The notes beneath the pieces were generated by a model. It had not been told where the DNA came from, made no database searches, and saw only the letters and a list, made by a program, of their open reading frames with translations. Positions 37,830-48,237 of a stretch of 52,990 nt of DNA are shown here, piece by piece. Numbering within the stretch: position 1 is the first letter of the stretch; each line of letters begins with the position of its first letter. This DNA is from Paracoccus homiensis. Its GTDB lineage: Bacteria; Pseudomonadota; Alphaproteobacteria; Rhodobacterales; Rhodobacteraceae. The position numbers were made by a program, and so were the translations under genes. The stretch lies in contig NZ_FOHO01000020.1 in NCBI RefSeq assembly GCF_900111675.1, positions 1 through 52,990 of the forward strand, in the 5' to 3' direction.

Positions 37830-40800
37830 TTGCTGAAATTGTTGATCTTCGCTGCGGCGTTCGCGCTGGCGGCTGATGCTGCACATGCTGCGCCTGCCGT
37901 CGCTGCGGTTGCTTCGTTCCTGACGCCTGTTCTGGGCGCGACCATTGCGGGCTTTGTGGCGAACCTTGTGGTCGGCACGGGCCTGTCGATCCTGAGCGCG
38001 GCGCTTGCGCCGAAGCCTGACCGTCCGAAGGTCGAGGCGGAAGTTTCGCTGAAATCCGGCGATGACCTGCCGCTGTCCTTCTGCGTGGGAAGATATGCCA
38101 CGGGCGGGCAGCGTAAATACGTCAAGTCGTGGGGCAAAAACACGCGGTTCATCACGCAGGTGATCGAGTATTCCAGCTTGCCGCAAGGGCTGGACGGCAT
38201 GTGGGTCAACGACGAGGCTGCCGATTTCGTCACGGGCCGTCGCGGGACGGTTGCGCCGCTGAACCCGTTCGGCGTCAAGGATATCGTTGAGCATGACGCC
38301 AGCAGCATCCCTGCGGGCTATATCGATATCGGCACGCCGCTGAACAACTACCGAGACGATGCCGACACCACAGATCCGCGCATCTGGGTGAAGATCTACA
38401 ACGGCACGCAGACAAGCGCCGACCCGCTGCTGGTCGAGATTGGCGACGGCGACCCGGATTATCCGTGGGGGGCGGATCACATCGGCACGGGCAAAAGCTA
38501 TGTCGTCATCACGGTTCAGTATGACAGCGACACGCTGACCAGCTACCCGAATTTCGCGTTCGAGCCGCGCCCCCTGCCGCTTTATGATATCCGCAAGGAC
38601 AGCACCAACGGCGGCAGCGGTGCCCATCGGTGGAACGACCCCAACACTTGGCAGCCGACCGAGAACCCGGCAGTCATCGCCTATAACATCATTCGCGGCA
38701 TCTATTACGGCAATGAATGGGTGTTCGGCGGCAAGAACATTTCGGCATGGCGTCTGCCGTCTGCCGAGTGGATCGCAGCTGCAAACGAGTGCGACGACAC
38801 CGTGAACCTGAACGGCGGCGGGACCGAACCTCGTTACCGCGTCGGCATGGAAGTGCGCTGCGACATGCTGCCGCTTGATGTTCTGGACGAGATCCGGCGC
38901 GGGGCGAACATGCGCTTTGCCGAGGTCGGCGGGCGGATCAAGCCTGTCGTCGGCCTGCCCGCAGGCGTGGCGTTGTCGATCACCGATGATGATGTAATCG
39001 TCACGGAAGGTCAGTCGTTCCAGCCGTTCTATCCGGTTGCCGAGACGTTCAACGCGATCAGCGCGAACGATCCGGCGCCCGCCGAGAAATGGGCGACCAA
39101 GGACGCTCCGCAATACATCGACGCGGAAGCGACTGCCGATGATGGGGGCCGGTATCTGCCCGCTTCGATCAGCTACGCAGCTGTGCCCTATTGGCGTCAG
39201 GTCCAGCGCCTGAACCGTGCGCAGATGCGGGACTATCGCCGGATGCGTCGGCACCAGTTCTATCTGCCGCCCGAGGCCTATGGGCTAGAGCCTGGCGTTG
39301 ACGTGATCGCATGGTCGAGCACGCGCAACGGCTACGAGAACAAGAAATTCCTGGTCGAGAGCGTGGCGAAAACCCCCGGCATGAACATGCTGGTGACGCT
39401 GCGCGAGGTGAACCCGGCGGACTATGACTGGTCGTCGTCGTTTGAATCCAGCGTGACCATCACCGTCCCGAAGAACGTCCTGCCCCCCGCGCAGGATATC
39501 GACGGCTTCACGGCGATCCCGGTCATCATCGAGGATGAAGCGAATTACAGCCGCCGCGCCGCTATCCGTGTATCCTGCGACGGCGACGAAGCCGGCGTCA
39601 CGAATATCCAGATCCAAGCCCGCGTGGTCGGCAAGGATATCACCATCGACGTGCCGCGCAATTATTCACCACCATATCGGTGGCATTTGCAGAACGTCCT
39701 GCCCGACACGGCTTATCAGGTCCGCGCCCGTCTGATCTCCGGCATCCTGCCCAAGTCGCTGTGGTCGGCATGGCTGGACGTGACCACCTTCGACGTCAAG
39801 TTTAGCTGGGACGATTTCGAGAACGGCCTCCGCGAAGATATCGAGGATGCGATGGCTGACGCCGCGCAGGCCCGTCAGGATCTGATCGCGGTCGATGCGA
39901 AGGCGCAGGCGGTCCGTGATGACCACGATGCGCTTGTGTCGGGCTTTGTCGGGTCACTGATGGATCTGGACGCTGCCGATCAGGGCATTCAGCAGCGCAT
40001 GGACCTGCTGGAACTGTCGGTGAGTAATACCAGCTACATCCGCACGACGGACGGCGATAGCGGCATCGGGCAATGGGCTGGCATGACGGGCGCGACCGCC
40101 CCGGCAACGTCTGCATCGGTTCCGCCCGGCCAGACCGGGACCAGCATCCAGATTGCCGCACCGGGCGCGTATGAACCGCCATATTACAGCGGGGCCAGCA
40201 TCAACGGGACCGTGTTCCGGTTGCGCGGCTGGATCAGCGTTGACGCGGGCGAGACGGCGCGGGTCGCGGTGATCGGATCGACGCAGGGCAATGGCCCCGG
40301 CGGGCAAACCGTTCTGGCGCAGTCTGACCCGATCACAGGCGGATGGCAGCAGGTCGATCTGCAATTCACGGTCGGCGTTGATACGGACGAATGGGCACCG
40401 GCTGTCCTGCTGACTGGCGGCACGGCCCGTTTCTGGCGCGTGCGGCTTGAGGATTACTCGGCTGCGGCAAGTCTGGAAGCCAGCATCGCGGCCAATGCGC
40501 AGGCCATCGTTGACGAGGAAAGCGCCCGTGTGGCGGCGATCAATACGCTGGCGGCATCGTCGGCGGCGGCTGATGCGACCCTGACCACGGGCATCACCGA
40601 TATCAAAGGGCTTAAGGTCAACAACCTGTCGGGCACCGCGCTTGGCACGCTGCTGACGCAGTTGAACGTAAACGCAGGCGGGACTAGCGCCACGATCACC
40701 AGCCAAGGAAGCGCGATTGCCGATCTGGAAGGAAACGCCAGCGCGGGCTACCTGATCAAGGCGCAGGCGGGGGGATCGGTGTCTCTGCTGGACCTGATCG

Positions 40801-41909
40801 CGGCTGATGGATCGGCGGGGTCCGTTTCCGTTGCCAAGATTGACGCAGATGAAATCCTTCTGAGCGGCACGGTCGGCGCTGATAAGCTGGTCATCTATGA
40901 CCCCGACAACCTTGTGCCTGACAACCAATTCCAGAGCGAGGAAGCTTGGGGCCTGCCGTTTGGTCCTTACCTACGCGCCAACTCTGGCCCCAGCCTCAAC
41001 AGCATCGGGTCCATCTTTTACGACCACAGCAAGGCAACCGGATCTGGCTGGCAAGGCTGGGTCACTTCGCGCCGCTTCTCAACAGAAGGGAATACGGAAT
41101 ACCACGTTGAGTTTCGTGTCGTTACAGGCAGCGCGAACTGCAATTTCTGGTATCGCTTTGTTTTCATCGACGAGAACGGCGACCGCATAACGACAACCCC
41201 GATTCATGCAGCCGCCATTATCACCGGCAACAAGAAGTTTACGACGGTTATTACGACGCCCAGCAACTGCCAAATGGGGCAGGTAGAGCTAAACATCGAC
41301 AGGGACGCATCTACCGGAAACGCGAGGTTTGGCGATAGCGTGGTCCGCGCCAAGCGTGAAGGGTCCGTTCTGATAACGCCGGGAGGGATAACTGCGCCGC
41401 TGATTACCGCTGAGACGATGAGGGCGCTTAACGGCCAATTCGTCACTCTAGATTCTGCGAATATCAGCGTGGGCAACGGTGAAATCGTCACGGCCCATAT
41501 CAAGAACCTTGCCGTGGATAGGCTGAAACTTGCGGACGGGGCCGTCACGACAGAGGAATACTCTTATTCCTCAGGGGGCATCCGGGTTGCCCACGGCACC
41601 AATTGGGAAACGATCCAGACGCTGAGTTACACACCGGGAAGGACCGGGCCGCAGAGCATAGAGGTGGATCTTGATTGGGATGATGGCGGCGACTTCGATC
41701 TGTCGATTTACCGAGTTCAAAGCGGCGTTTGGACTGAAATTTATTTCCGCGCAATCCCCGGTCCAAAGCTCATCATCATCAACCCCGGCCTTGTGATCGA
41801 CAAGGCGAACATCACCGGTGCGGTGACATATCACCTTCGGGCGCGGACCTATAACCAGGATCGCGTTTTCCGGCGCAGATTTATGAGGGTTCTGAATGCC
41901 CACAAATAA
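37830..41909 (+). CDS. Tail-tip host-specificity protein (lambda J-like)
   Basis: The 1359-aa protein is the central tail-tip and receptor-binding protein. It begins at TTG 37830, with GGGGAG six bases upstream, and has a hydrophobic N-terminus (LKLLIFAAAFALAADAAHAA and a second segment). It continues through a GTA gp15 / lambda J-like body (LSFCVGRYATGGQRKYVKSW, WNDPNTWQPTENPAVIAYNI, VPYWRQVQRLNRAQMRDYRR). Fibronectin-like segments follow near 560-660, then coiled coil and carbohydrate-binding-like beta domains (around 750-880 and 1070-1170). The last 14 bp overlap the next gene. The end differs most from J proteins, as expected of a host-range part. Confidence 0.85.
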   Translation: MLKLLIFAAAFALAADAAHAAPAVAAVASFLTPVLGATIAGFVANLVVGTGLSILSAALAPKPDRPKVEAEVSLKSGDDLPLSFCVGRYATGGQRKYVKSWGKNTRFITQVIEYSSLPQGLDGMWVNDEAADFVTGRRGTVAPLNPFGVKDIVEHDASSIPAGYIDIGTPLNNYRDDADTTDPRIWVKIYNGTQTSADPLLVEIGDGDPDYPWGADHIGTGKSYVVITVQYDSDTLTSYPNFAFEPRPLPLYDIRKDSTNGGSGAHRWNDPNTWQPTENPAVIAYNIIRGIYYGNEWVFGGKNISAWRLPSAEWIAAANECDDTVNLNGGGTEPRYRVGMEVRCDMLPLDVLDEIRRGANMRFAEVGGRIKPVVGLPAGVALSITDDDVIVTEGQSFQPFYPVAETFNAISANDPAPAEKWATKDAPQYIDAEATADDGGRYLPASISYAAVPYWRQVQRLNRAQMRDYRRMRRHQFYLPPEAYGLEPGVDVIAWSSTRNGYENKKFLVESVAKTPGMNMLVTLREVNPADYDWSSSFESSVTITVPKNVLPPAQDIDGFTAIPVIIEDEANYSRRAAIRVSCDGDEAGVTNIQIQARVVGKDITIDVPRNYSPPYRWHLQNVLPDTAYQVRARLISGILPKSLWSAWLDVTTFDVKFSWDDFENGLREDIEDAMADAAQARQDLIAVDAKAQAVRDDHDALVSGFVGSLMDLDAADQGIQQRMDLLELSVSNTSYIRTTDGDSGIGQWAGMTGATAPATSASVPPGQTGTSIQIAAPGAYEPPYYSGASINGTVFRLRGWISVDAGETARVAVIGSTQGNGPGGQTVLAQSDPITGGWQQVDLQFTVGVDTDEWAPAVLLTGGTARFWRVRLEDYSAAASLEASIAANAQAIVDEESARVAAINTLAASSAAADATLTTGITDIKGLKVNNLSGTALGTLLTQLNVNAGGTSATITSQGSAIADLEGNASAGYLIKAQAGGSVSLLDLIAADGSAGSVSVAKIDADEILLSGTVGADKLVIYDPDNLVPDNQFQSEEAWGLPFGPYLRANSGPSLNSIGSIFYDHSKATGSGWQGWVTSRRFSTEGNTEYHVEFRVVTGSANCNFWYRFVFIDENGDRITTTPIHAAAIITGNKKFTTVITTPSNCQMGQVELNIDRDASTGNARFGDSVVRAKREGSVLITPGGITAPLITAETMRALNGQFVTLDSANISVGNGEIVTAHIKNLAVDRLKLADGAVTTEEYSYSSGGIRVAHGTNWETIQTLSYTPGRTGPQSIEVDLDWDDGGDFDLSIYRVQSGVWTEIYFRAIPGPKLIIINPGLVIDKANITGAVTYHLRARTYNQDRVFRRRFMRVLNAHK

Positions 41910-42531
41910 CCCGACAAAATATGCGGTTGTCGATGCAAACGGCGTGGTCCGTCGTATCGGGCAATGCGACCCTGCTGCCTTGGGTGCGCAGGCCGCACCG
42001 GGGGAATTCCTGGTGCTGGAACCGGGGCAGATATCCGACGACACCCATTATTGGAGCGGCACGGAATTTGTGGATTATCCCCCGCGCCCCGGTGAATGGG
42101 CGGTATGGGACGGAAGCCAGTGGGTCGATCCGCGCACGCAGGCCGATCTGGATGCTGAACTTGCGTCTGCGAAAGCCGCAGCCATCGCCAAGATCACCCG
42201 AATGAGGGGGCAGGCACGGCTGGCCTACATCACCGACCTGCCGGGTCAGGACATGCTGTACACGGCGAAATACGAGGAAGCCGGGGTCTATCTGACGGAC
42301 CCGTCACCGGACCCTGCGGAATACCCGCTGATCATGTCGGAGGTCGGCGTGACGGCCACGACCGCCGAGGAGGTCGCGCAGGTGTTTCTGAACTTGAATG
42401 CTCTGTGGCGTCAGGCCGCTGGTGCCATTGATGCAGCGTGCTTTGGTGCCGAGGCGGTTGTTCACGCTGCGACGACCCCGACCGAGATTGACGCCGCCCT
42501 GATCGCCTTGGCGGCGCAACTAGCCCCCTAA
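41896..42531 (+). CDS. Tail fibre assembly-like protein (211 aa)
   Basis: The protein MPTNNPTKYAVVDANGVVRR continues with WSGTEFVDYPPRPGEWAVWDGSQWVDPR, then an Ala-rich helix, GQARLAYITDLPGQDMLYTAKYEEA, and a helical end. The opening (short beta domain, then W-DG-x-W) and the ITDLPGQ-x-x-Y-x-x-K motif are like proteins found next to tail fibres. It may help folding or joining of the fibres encoded next. Terminator at the end. Confidence 0.65.
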   Translation: MPTNNPTKYAVVDANGVVRRIGQCDPAALGAQAAPGEFLVLEPGQISDDTHYWSGTEFVDYPPRPGEWAVWDGSQWVDPRTQADLDAELASAKAAAIAKITRMRGQARLAYITDLPGQDMLYTAKYEEAGVYLTDPSPDPAEYPLIMSEVGVTATTAEEVAQVFLNLNALWRQAAGAIDAACFGAEAVVHAATTPTEIDAALIALAAQLAP

Positions 42532-42553
42532 CCACACCCCAAATTCACCCGAC

Positions 42554-42573
42554 CCCCGCCAGCGGGGCTTTTT
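42554..42573 (+). terminator. Rho-independent terminator before the fibre module
   Basis: CCCCG-CCAG-CGGGG is followed by CTTTTT. It separates the tail-tip message from the host-range module. Confidence 0.75.
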
Positions 42574-42588
42574 CGCATGGAGAACCCT

Positions 42589-43023
42589 ATGCCCATTTCG
42601 CAAACCACCATCACGGGGTCGGTGAAAACCCCCGGCAACCTTGATGCGGCCATCACCGGCATCACATTTACGCTGACCAAATCGGACTACGAGGCCGGTG
42701 AGATCATCGCCAAAAACACCGTCAATGGTGCGGTCATCGAGGCCGACGGGGATTTCAGCGTCACGCTGTGGCCGAACGACAAGGGCATGAACGGCGACAG
42801 CAAATACAAGATGAAGTTCACCTTTGGCGATGGGTCAACGGTCGATCTAGCGGAAATCTACGTCAAGCACAGCGACACCCCGAAAACCATTGAGGACGTG
42901 GCGCTCGAAACCAAGCTGGCAGGTGCGCTGAAAGGCTACACCGCCGTCGTGCTGACGCAGGCCGAATATGACGCGCTGGCGACCAAATCCCCGACGACGG
43001 CCTACATCTTGAAAGGGGTGTAA
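42589..43023 (+). CDS. Small beta-rich fibre-module protein (144 aa)
   Basis: MPISQTTITGSVKTPGNLDA, with GITFTLTKSDYEAGEIIAKN, and the helical end YTAVVLTQAEYDALATKSPT (a Tyr-Asp-Ala-Leu motif seen in phage minor structural proteins). ATG 42589 with GGAGA five bases upstream is chosen over ATG 42577. It is probably a linker or base of the fibre. It ends one base before the Ig-like fibre gene. Confidence 0.65.
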   Translation: MPISQTTITGSVKTPGNLDAAITGITFTLTKSDYEAGEIIAKNTVNGAVIEADGDFSVTLWPNDKGMNGDSKYKMKFTFGDGSTVDLAEIYVKHSDTPKTIEDVALETKLAGALKGYTAVVLTQAEYDALATKSPTTAYILKGV

Positions 43024-43024
43024 G

Positions 43025-45424
43025 ATGAGGGAATACTTCAAAGCCAACGTCGTCGCGGTCTACATCACCGACGCGAACGGCATCCCTACTGCCTGCGACG
43101 TTGTGAATGATCTAGGCGTGTCCCTGCTGACCGGGCAGGCCGTCGAAGCCCCGCAGGTGATCGGCACCATCGCGGATCGCGTCTACACGCAGGGCGCTGC
43201 GGCTGTGACCATCGACCTGACGACCAAGTTCAGCGGCGGCATGTCGTATGATATCACGCCGAAGCCCACGGGCATCAGCATCAGCGGCGCGACGGTCACG
43301 ATCAACCCCACGGCGACGATGGCACAGACCACGCTGACGGCCAGCGCGACCAACGCGGGCGGCACGGCGACTGTGACGTTCGACCTTACCGTGAACGCGG
43401 TTGCGCCGACGCTGACGGCCCCGCTGTCGGACGTGTCGCTGACGGTTGGCGATCCGAATGCGGTTATCGACCTGACCGCGCATTTCGCTAACGCAGCGAC
43501 GTATCAGCTTGCCCCGACGGGGCAGGGCGTCAGCATCAGCGGCACGAACATGACCGTGAGCGGGGCAGCAGAACGGACTGGAACTTACACCGTGACGGCC
43601 CGCAACAGCACCGGCCAGGAAGTCGCAGACACGTTCGACGTGACCGTTGCAGCCGCGCAAGTCGCCCCCACGCTGTCCGGCGGTTCGCTGACCTTCGTTG
43701 ACGGCGATCTGATCCTGACCCCGCCGACGGCATCCGGCAACCCCGCGCCAACCGTGACGCTGACCAGCCTGACGCGCGGCGGCAGCGACGTGACGGGCGA
43801 ACTGACGGCGAACACCATCGAGGGCGCAGCGGCGGGCAATTACGAAGCCGTCTGGACCGCATCGAACGGCGTGAACCCGGACGCGACTGCCACCTTCACG
43901 CTGACGGTCGGCACCGCCCCGGCGATCACGCAGCAGCCCAGCATCACGGCTGACGGGTCCGACGCGGGCGCTATCGTTACGCTGGACGTTGGTGCGGCCA
44001 CGGGTGATCCCGAGCCGTCCTATGATGTGGCGTGGTATATCGATGCCGTTCTGCAAGGCGACACGGGCCTGACGTTCGACACCACGGGCCGACCGGGCGA
44101 TATCTCGGCGCAGGTGACGTGGGACAACGCTGTCGGCAGCGCGGTCGGCACGTCCAACACCATCACCATCGCCGCTGTTGCCAACCGCGCACCCGTTGCG
44201 CCGACCGTCGGTGCGCAGTCGCTGATCGTGGGAGAGGCGTATAACCTGAATGCCGCCTTCACCGATCCCGATGGCGACAACTTGACCTATACCTTCGTCG
44301 GCACGCTGCCGCAGGGCGTCACCCGCACGGGCGCTGTGTTCAGCGGCACCCCGACAACTGCGGAAAGCGTGAGCGGAACCCTGACGGCGGATGACGGCGA
44401 ACTGACGGCGGATCTGGTCATCAACTGGACGGTCACGGCGGACGCGGGAACGGAACTGGAATATGATCCTGACGCGACCGTGGTTATCAATAGCGACGAC
44501 GGGACGGAAACGAACTTCACCGTCACCGATCCGGCTGAATACGCTGGCACCTACACCGTGACCAATGCCGATTTCGCGACGGGCCCGGTCAATGTCGTCG
44601 CGCCTGTCGTTTCGGGGAACCCACTTTCCGGCGAGACGCTGACCGTCGATCTGGAAGGGCTGTGGGTCTATGACGCCAACGCCACGCCGATCAATGTTGT
44701 CGGCCAGTGGCATCGCGACGGCGCGCCGATCAACGGGGCAACGGGTCTGACCTACACGCTGCAAGCAGCAGATCAGGGAACGGACGTGACTTATCGCGAA
44801 ACGGCGACGGATGGAAACGGCCCGCGCTTTGAGGATTCCAATGCCATCAGCGTAAGCGTTCCCGGTGCGCTGCGTGACACGTTCACAGCCCCGGATGGAA
44901 CGACTTTGAGTACCTACACGGGGGAAAGCGGCTTTGACTGGGACCCGCAAGGTCAAAACGTTACGATCACCAACAACATGTTGCGTGCCAATGGCGCTGG
45001 CAGCGACAGAATGGCTAAAAGAAACGACCCTATTGGAAACGATTATCGCGTCGTTGCGAGATACAGCCACGACGGGTCAACGGTAGCCGAGGGTATTGGT
45101 ATCGCTGCGCGTGTCGAGGCCATGCAGTCCGGCGTTTACGCTGTCTATGGTTATGCTTTTGGTTCAAATCGTTGGTCGCTGAAATCGCTTTCATCGGTGG
45201 GAGGAATAGCCACCATCGGAACTTACGCCATTGACCTGACCACGCCTCAAGAAATGGAAATTGCCATCGAGGTCGAGGGCAATCAAGCGCGGTTCTATCT
45301 CGACGGCGTTCAGCGGATCAGCGGTGAAATCCCGAACAACCTGACGGGCGGGCCGGGGGTATATCAGCGCAATGTCGTTCCCGGTCGCGGGCTTATGGAC
45401 TTTGGTGTCGAGGAACTATCATGA
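43025..45424 (+). CDS. Tail fibre with cadherin/Ig-like repeats and a lectin-like end
   Basis: The 799-aa protein has a short N-terminal anchor (MREYFKANVVAVYITDANGI) and four to six Thr/Val/Gly-rich beta-sandwich repeats. Examples are VTIDLTTKFSGGMSYDI, SDVSLTVGDPNAVIDLTAHF, and NRAPVAPTVGAQSLIVGEAYNLNAAFTDPDGDNLTYTF, the last being cadherin/BIg-like with the DPDGD calcium motif. The C-terminal 190 residues (RDTFTAPDGTTLSTYTGESG ... DYRVVARYSHDG ... RFYLDGVQRI) look like a LamG/ConA lectin fold. It should bind surface sugars. It overlaps the tailspike gene by 4 bp. Confidence 0.8.
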   Translation: MREYFKANVVAVYITDANGIPTACDVVNDLGVSLLTGQAVEAPQVIGTIADRVYTQGAAAVTIDLTTKFSGGMSYDITPKPTGISISGATVTINPTATMAQTTLTASATNAGGTATVTFDLTVNAVAPTLTAPLSDVSLTVGDPNAVIDLTAHFANAATYQLAPTGQGVSISGTNMTVSGAAERTGTYTVTARNSTGQEVADTFDVTVAAAQVAPTLSGGSLTFVDGDLILTPPTASGNPAPTVTLTSLTRGGSDVTGELTANTIEGAAAGNYEAVWTASNGVNPDATATFTLTVGTAPAITQQPSITADGSDAGAIVTLDVGAATGDPEPSYDVAWYIDAVLQGDTGLTFDTTGRPGDISAQVTWDNAVGSAVGTSNTITIAAVANRAPVAPTVGAQSLIVGEAYNLNAAFTDPDGDNLTYTFVGTLPQGVTRTGAVFSGTPTTAESVSGTLTADDGELTADLVINWTVTADAGTELEYDPDATVVINSDDGTETNFTVTDPAEYAGTYTVTNADFATGPVNVVAPVVSGNPLSGETLTVDLEGLWVYDANATPINVVGQWHRDGAPINGATGLTYTLQAADQGTDVTYRETATDGNGPRFEDSNAISVSVPGALRDTFTAPDGTTLSTYTGESGFDWDPQGQNVTITNNMLRANGAGSDRMAKRNDPIGNDYRVVARYSHDGSTVAEGIGIAARVEAMQSGVYAVYGYAFGSNRWSLKSLSSVGGIATIGTYAIDLTTPQEMEIAIEVEGNQARFYLDGVQRISGEIPNNLTGGPGVYQRNVVPGRGLMDFGVEELS

Positions 45425-48237
45425 GAATTAAACCGAACTTCAAAACCGGCACTGATGTAACCATCAGCAAGGGCGGCGAGACTGCCAAGGTCGAACGCTG
45501 GGGGGTTGCACACCGCGCCTACCCAGCTATTGGCGGGCGGATTAAGACCCTGTCCGTCGATGTGTCCAACCTCTCGGCTGGCATCAAGCGTCCACGATCT
45601 GACGGTAAGACGACGCTGGATCTATCCGCCGAGGAACGTCCCGGAAACCTGACGTTTGACATTCCGGGCGGTCGTGTTGGCGTGGTGGATGTGCGCCCGC
45701 AACAGCAGCGCGACGGCTGGGGCAACGGCGATCACTACTGGCTGGAAACCGACGAACAGGGGCGTTTCATCATCGAGCCGGGGCGACGTCACCGCAAGTT
45801 TTATGTGTCCGAGTCATCCGCCGCGATGACCAAGGCTCAAGTTGCGGCTGATGCAGGCGTGTCGGAGTCGACCGTCACCGAAGAATGGATGCTGACCCAT
45901 CTGGAATACGCATCCGAGGCAAAGCCGATCCGCTTGTCGTTTGCGACTGAACTTGCCTACAAGCTTTATTGGGTTCTGCAACCGCACTTTATCGCAACCC
46001 CGCTTGGCCGGTCGGATTGGTGGCTTTATGAACGCGGGTATGAATACGAAGGCATCGCGGGGCAGGACGGAACATCGCTCGCGCAAAGCTTGAATATTCT
46101 TGGTGAAAGTTCGATCCATCCTATTCTCCACGGCGCATGGGGCACGGGTCCAAAGCCGCATTTCCGTCGGGCAATCGCGTTCAGATCGCGGGGGCCGCAA
46201 TACCTGATCGCTCGTGACCTGCACAGCCACGGGTCAATCATGCGCGACGGCCGAATGGTTGCTGTGGAAAACTGTGAATGGCACGGTCCCGACGGCGGCG
46301 ATCAGGAAATGACACGCAATTACCTTTGCACGCTCAAGGACACTGATCTAGCTTTCCCGTGGCGGACGGCGCATGTCAATCAGGACCCGAACAACACGAC
46401 AACGTGGGACGCCTCCAACAACCGTGGCGGCGGCGTTTATTCTGCCGAAGCAATGGGGCTGTTGCTTCACGGAAACACGGTTTACCATAGCGGATGGGCT
46501 GACGGATACCGCTATGACATGAGCCTCGAAGGACCGCAGCCGCCTTCTCAGTATAGCCACGGCTTTTATATTGCGGACAACGACCGCCACCTGACCGCGC
46601 GATATAATATTCTGACCGAAAATTCGTCCTTCGGCGGGATGTATCGCTGCGGCGGTTTCGTGCATGACAATCTATACATAGATAACAACATCCCGTGCAC
46701 AGATCTTGGCAGCGACTACAAGGGGCGGGGGTTCATCGGGCAATACAGCCTGCACCTTGATAACCTCGCGACTTCATCGGCCTATAAGAGAGTTGCGGCA
46801 AAAATTGGCGCGTACAATTGGGGCTTTCGATTTGAGGGGAAGCAAATATCGCGCGTCGGCAACATCATTTGCCACCTGTCGGACCCGAACGACCCGGCTG
46901 ATATCGCGGCAAAGCCTGAAAAGAACTACGGGGTTCTTTATCCCGGAGAACCGGAACACTACTACGACGACACCATCGAATATCGTTGGGGCGTCAATAA
47001 CCGCAACATCGAAGGCAAAGACACGGCTGTTCTGGATCAGACCACGATCCAGAATTACGCCCGCGACGAGTTGGGCCTGAACCCTCCGACCATCCGCGAG
47101 TTTTCACTTTATTGCCTTGGCCGTGACACCCAGGCCATCGCGCAGGACGTGAATCGGTATTTTAAGCAGGGTTTCGGGGTCTATGCAGCGCCTCGCTCGG
47201 CATCTGCGTCCGTCACCTTCCGCCCCGATGACCGGGGCGAAGGCTTCCGCTGGGACAACCGCCTGAACTGGACCACGACGGACCTGCCGGGGGTAGAGTA
47301 TCGCGATAGCGTCGATCTGGATGGGCAATACGTAAAATTCGGCACGATCAAGGCCCATGTTACCAACATCACCGGAATGACTGAGCGTCTGCAAGTCACG
47401 AGCGGCCACCTGACCACGGACAACATCAACGGCCCGGTCGAGGTCGCGATCTGCGGTCAGCTTCACGTCGGCGGCGGCAATATCAACGCCCTCGTGCGCG
47501 GCGGGCGGCTGGCCTTCACCGGGTCCACGTCTGGCAGCGTCACCGCGTATGGCCTCTGCGAGGTTCTGCTAGGCCCAGATTTCACCGTCACGGATCGCCT
47601 TGAGGTTCAGGGCGAAGATTGCTGGTCCGGCTGGGATGGCGCAGGTTCGCCAACGCTGACGGTAAACGGAACTTTGGCATTCCGCCCCGGCCTAAAGGTC
47701 GATATCAAGGGCGGCGATGATGAAGATGATCTCTATCGGGGGCACTTCTTCTATGACCAGACAATCGGCACAGGGAGCATCAGCGGCGCGACCTACGAGG
47801 CAGGCCAGATGCGCCGAATTGGGCCGACCTATTCGACGCTCTACAATATCACCGGCAACCCCGTCGTAGGGGATAGGTTCATCTACCGCTCCATTGAAAA
47901 AGTCAGGGATGGATATGAATACGACCCTGACACCGGAACCGCTGCAAACCCCGGCCTGCGCACGACTGATGACTACTATCTCGAAATCGCGGCAATCAAA
48001 TCGGCGGCACTTCCCCAGCTTCGCCGGTTCAAGCGCAACGGCGACGATCCAGATCCGACCTGTACGCCGACAGTGACGTTGGCTTCTGGTTCGGTTGTCG
48101 AGGTCATGGACACGAGCCGTTGGCCGAGCGGGACGCACTACCTAACCGGAACCGGCATCACCGTCACCGATAACGGCGCAACCTTGCCGTCTGGCGTCTC
48201 CGTCACGGGCGGGCGTCTGGCCTACACAAAGGCGTAA
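45421..48237 (+). CDS. Tailspike with right-handed beta-helix (pectate-lyase-like)
   Basis: The 938-aa protein has an N-terminal domain (MRIKPNFKTGTDVTISKGGE). A middle part has many N/H/G turns of the beta-helix type: PQYLIARDLHSHGSIMRDGR, VAVENCEWHGPDGGDQEM, GLLLHGNTVYHSGWADGYRY, HGFYIADNDRHLTARYNILT. A second beta-rich region follows (about 620-780), then an Ig-like tail. Such spikes bind and often cut capsule or LPS polysaccharide. Acidic residues are common in the helix, but the active site cannot be placed. GC is lower in parts (46500-46900), suggesting exchange. Confidence 0.8.
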   Translation: MRIKPNFKTGTDVTISKGGETAKVERWGVAHRAYPAIGGRIKTLSVDVSNLSAGIKRPRSDGKTTLDLSAEERPGNLTFDIPGGRVGVVDVRPQQQRDGWGNGDHYWLETDEQGRFIIEPGRRHRKFYVSESSAAMTKAQVAADAGVSESTVTEEWMLTHLEYASEAKPIRLSFATELAYKLYWVLQPHFIATPLGRSDWWLYERGYEYEGIAGQDGTSLAQSLNILGESSIHPILHGAWGTGPKPHFRRAIAFRSRGPQYLIARDLHSHGSIMRDGRMVAVENCEWHGPDGGDQEMTRNYLCTLKDTDLAFPWRTAHVNQDPNNTTTWDASNNRGGGVYSAEAMGLLLHGNTVYHSGWADGYRYDMSLEGPQPPSQYSHGFYIADNDRHLTARYNILTENSSFGGMYRCGGFVHDNLYIDNNIPCTDLGSDYKGRGFIGQYSLHLDNLATSSAYKRVAAKIGAYNWGFRFEGKQISRVGNIICHLSDPNDPADIAAKPEKNYGVLYPGEPEHYYDDTIEYRWGVNNRNIEGKDTAVLDQTTIQNYARDELGLNPPTIREFSLYCLGRDTQAIAQDVNRYFKQGFGVYAAPRSASASVTFRPDDRGEGFRWDNRLNWTTTDLPGVEYRDSVDLDGQYVKFGTIKAHVTNITGMTERLQVTSGHLTTDNINGPVEVAICGQLHVGGGNINALVRGGRLAFTGSTSGSVTAYGLCEVLLGPDFTVTDRLEVQGEDCWSGWDGAGSPTLTVNGTLAFRPGLKVDIKGGDDEDDLYRGHFFYDQTIGTGSISGATYEAGQMRRIGPTYSTLYNITGNPVVGDRFIYRSIEKVRDGYEYDPDTGTAANPGLRTTDDYYLEIAAIKSAALPQLRRFKRNGDDPDPTCTPTVTLASGSVVEVMDTSRWPSGTHYLTGTGITVTDNGATLPSGVSVTGGRLAYTKA

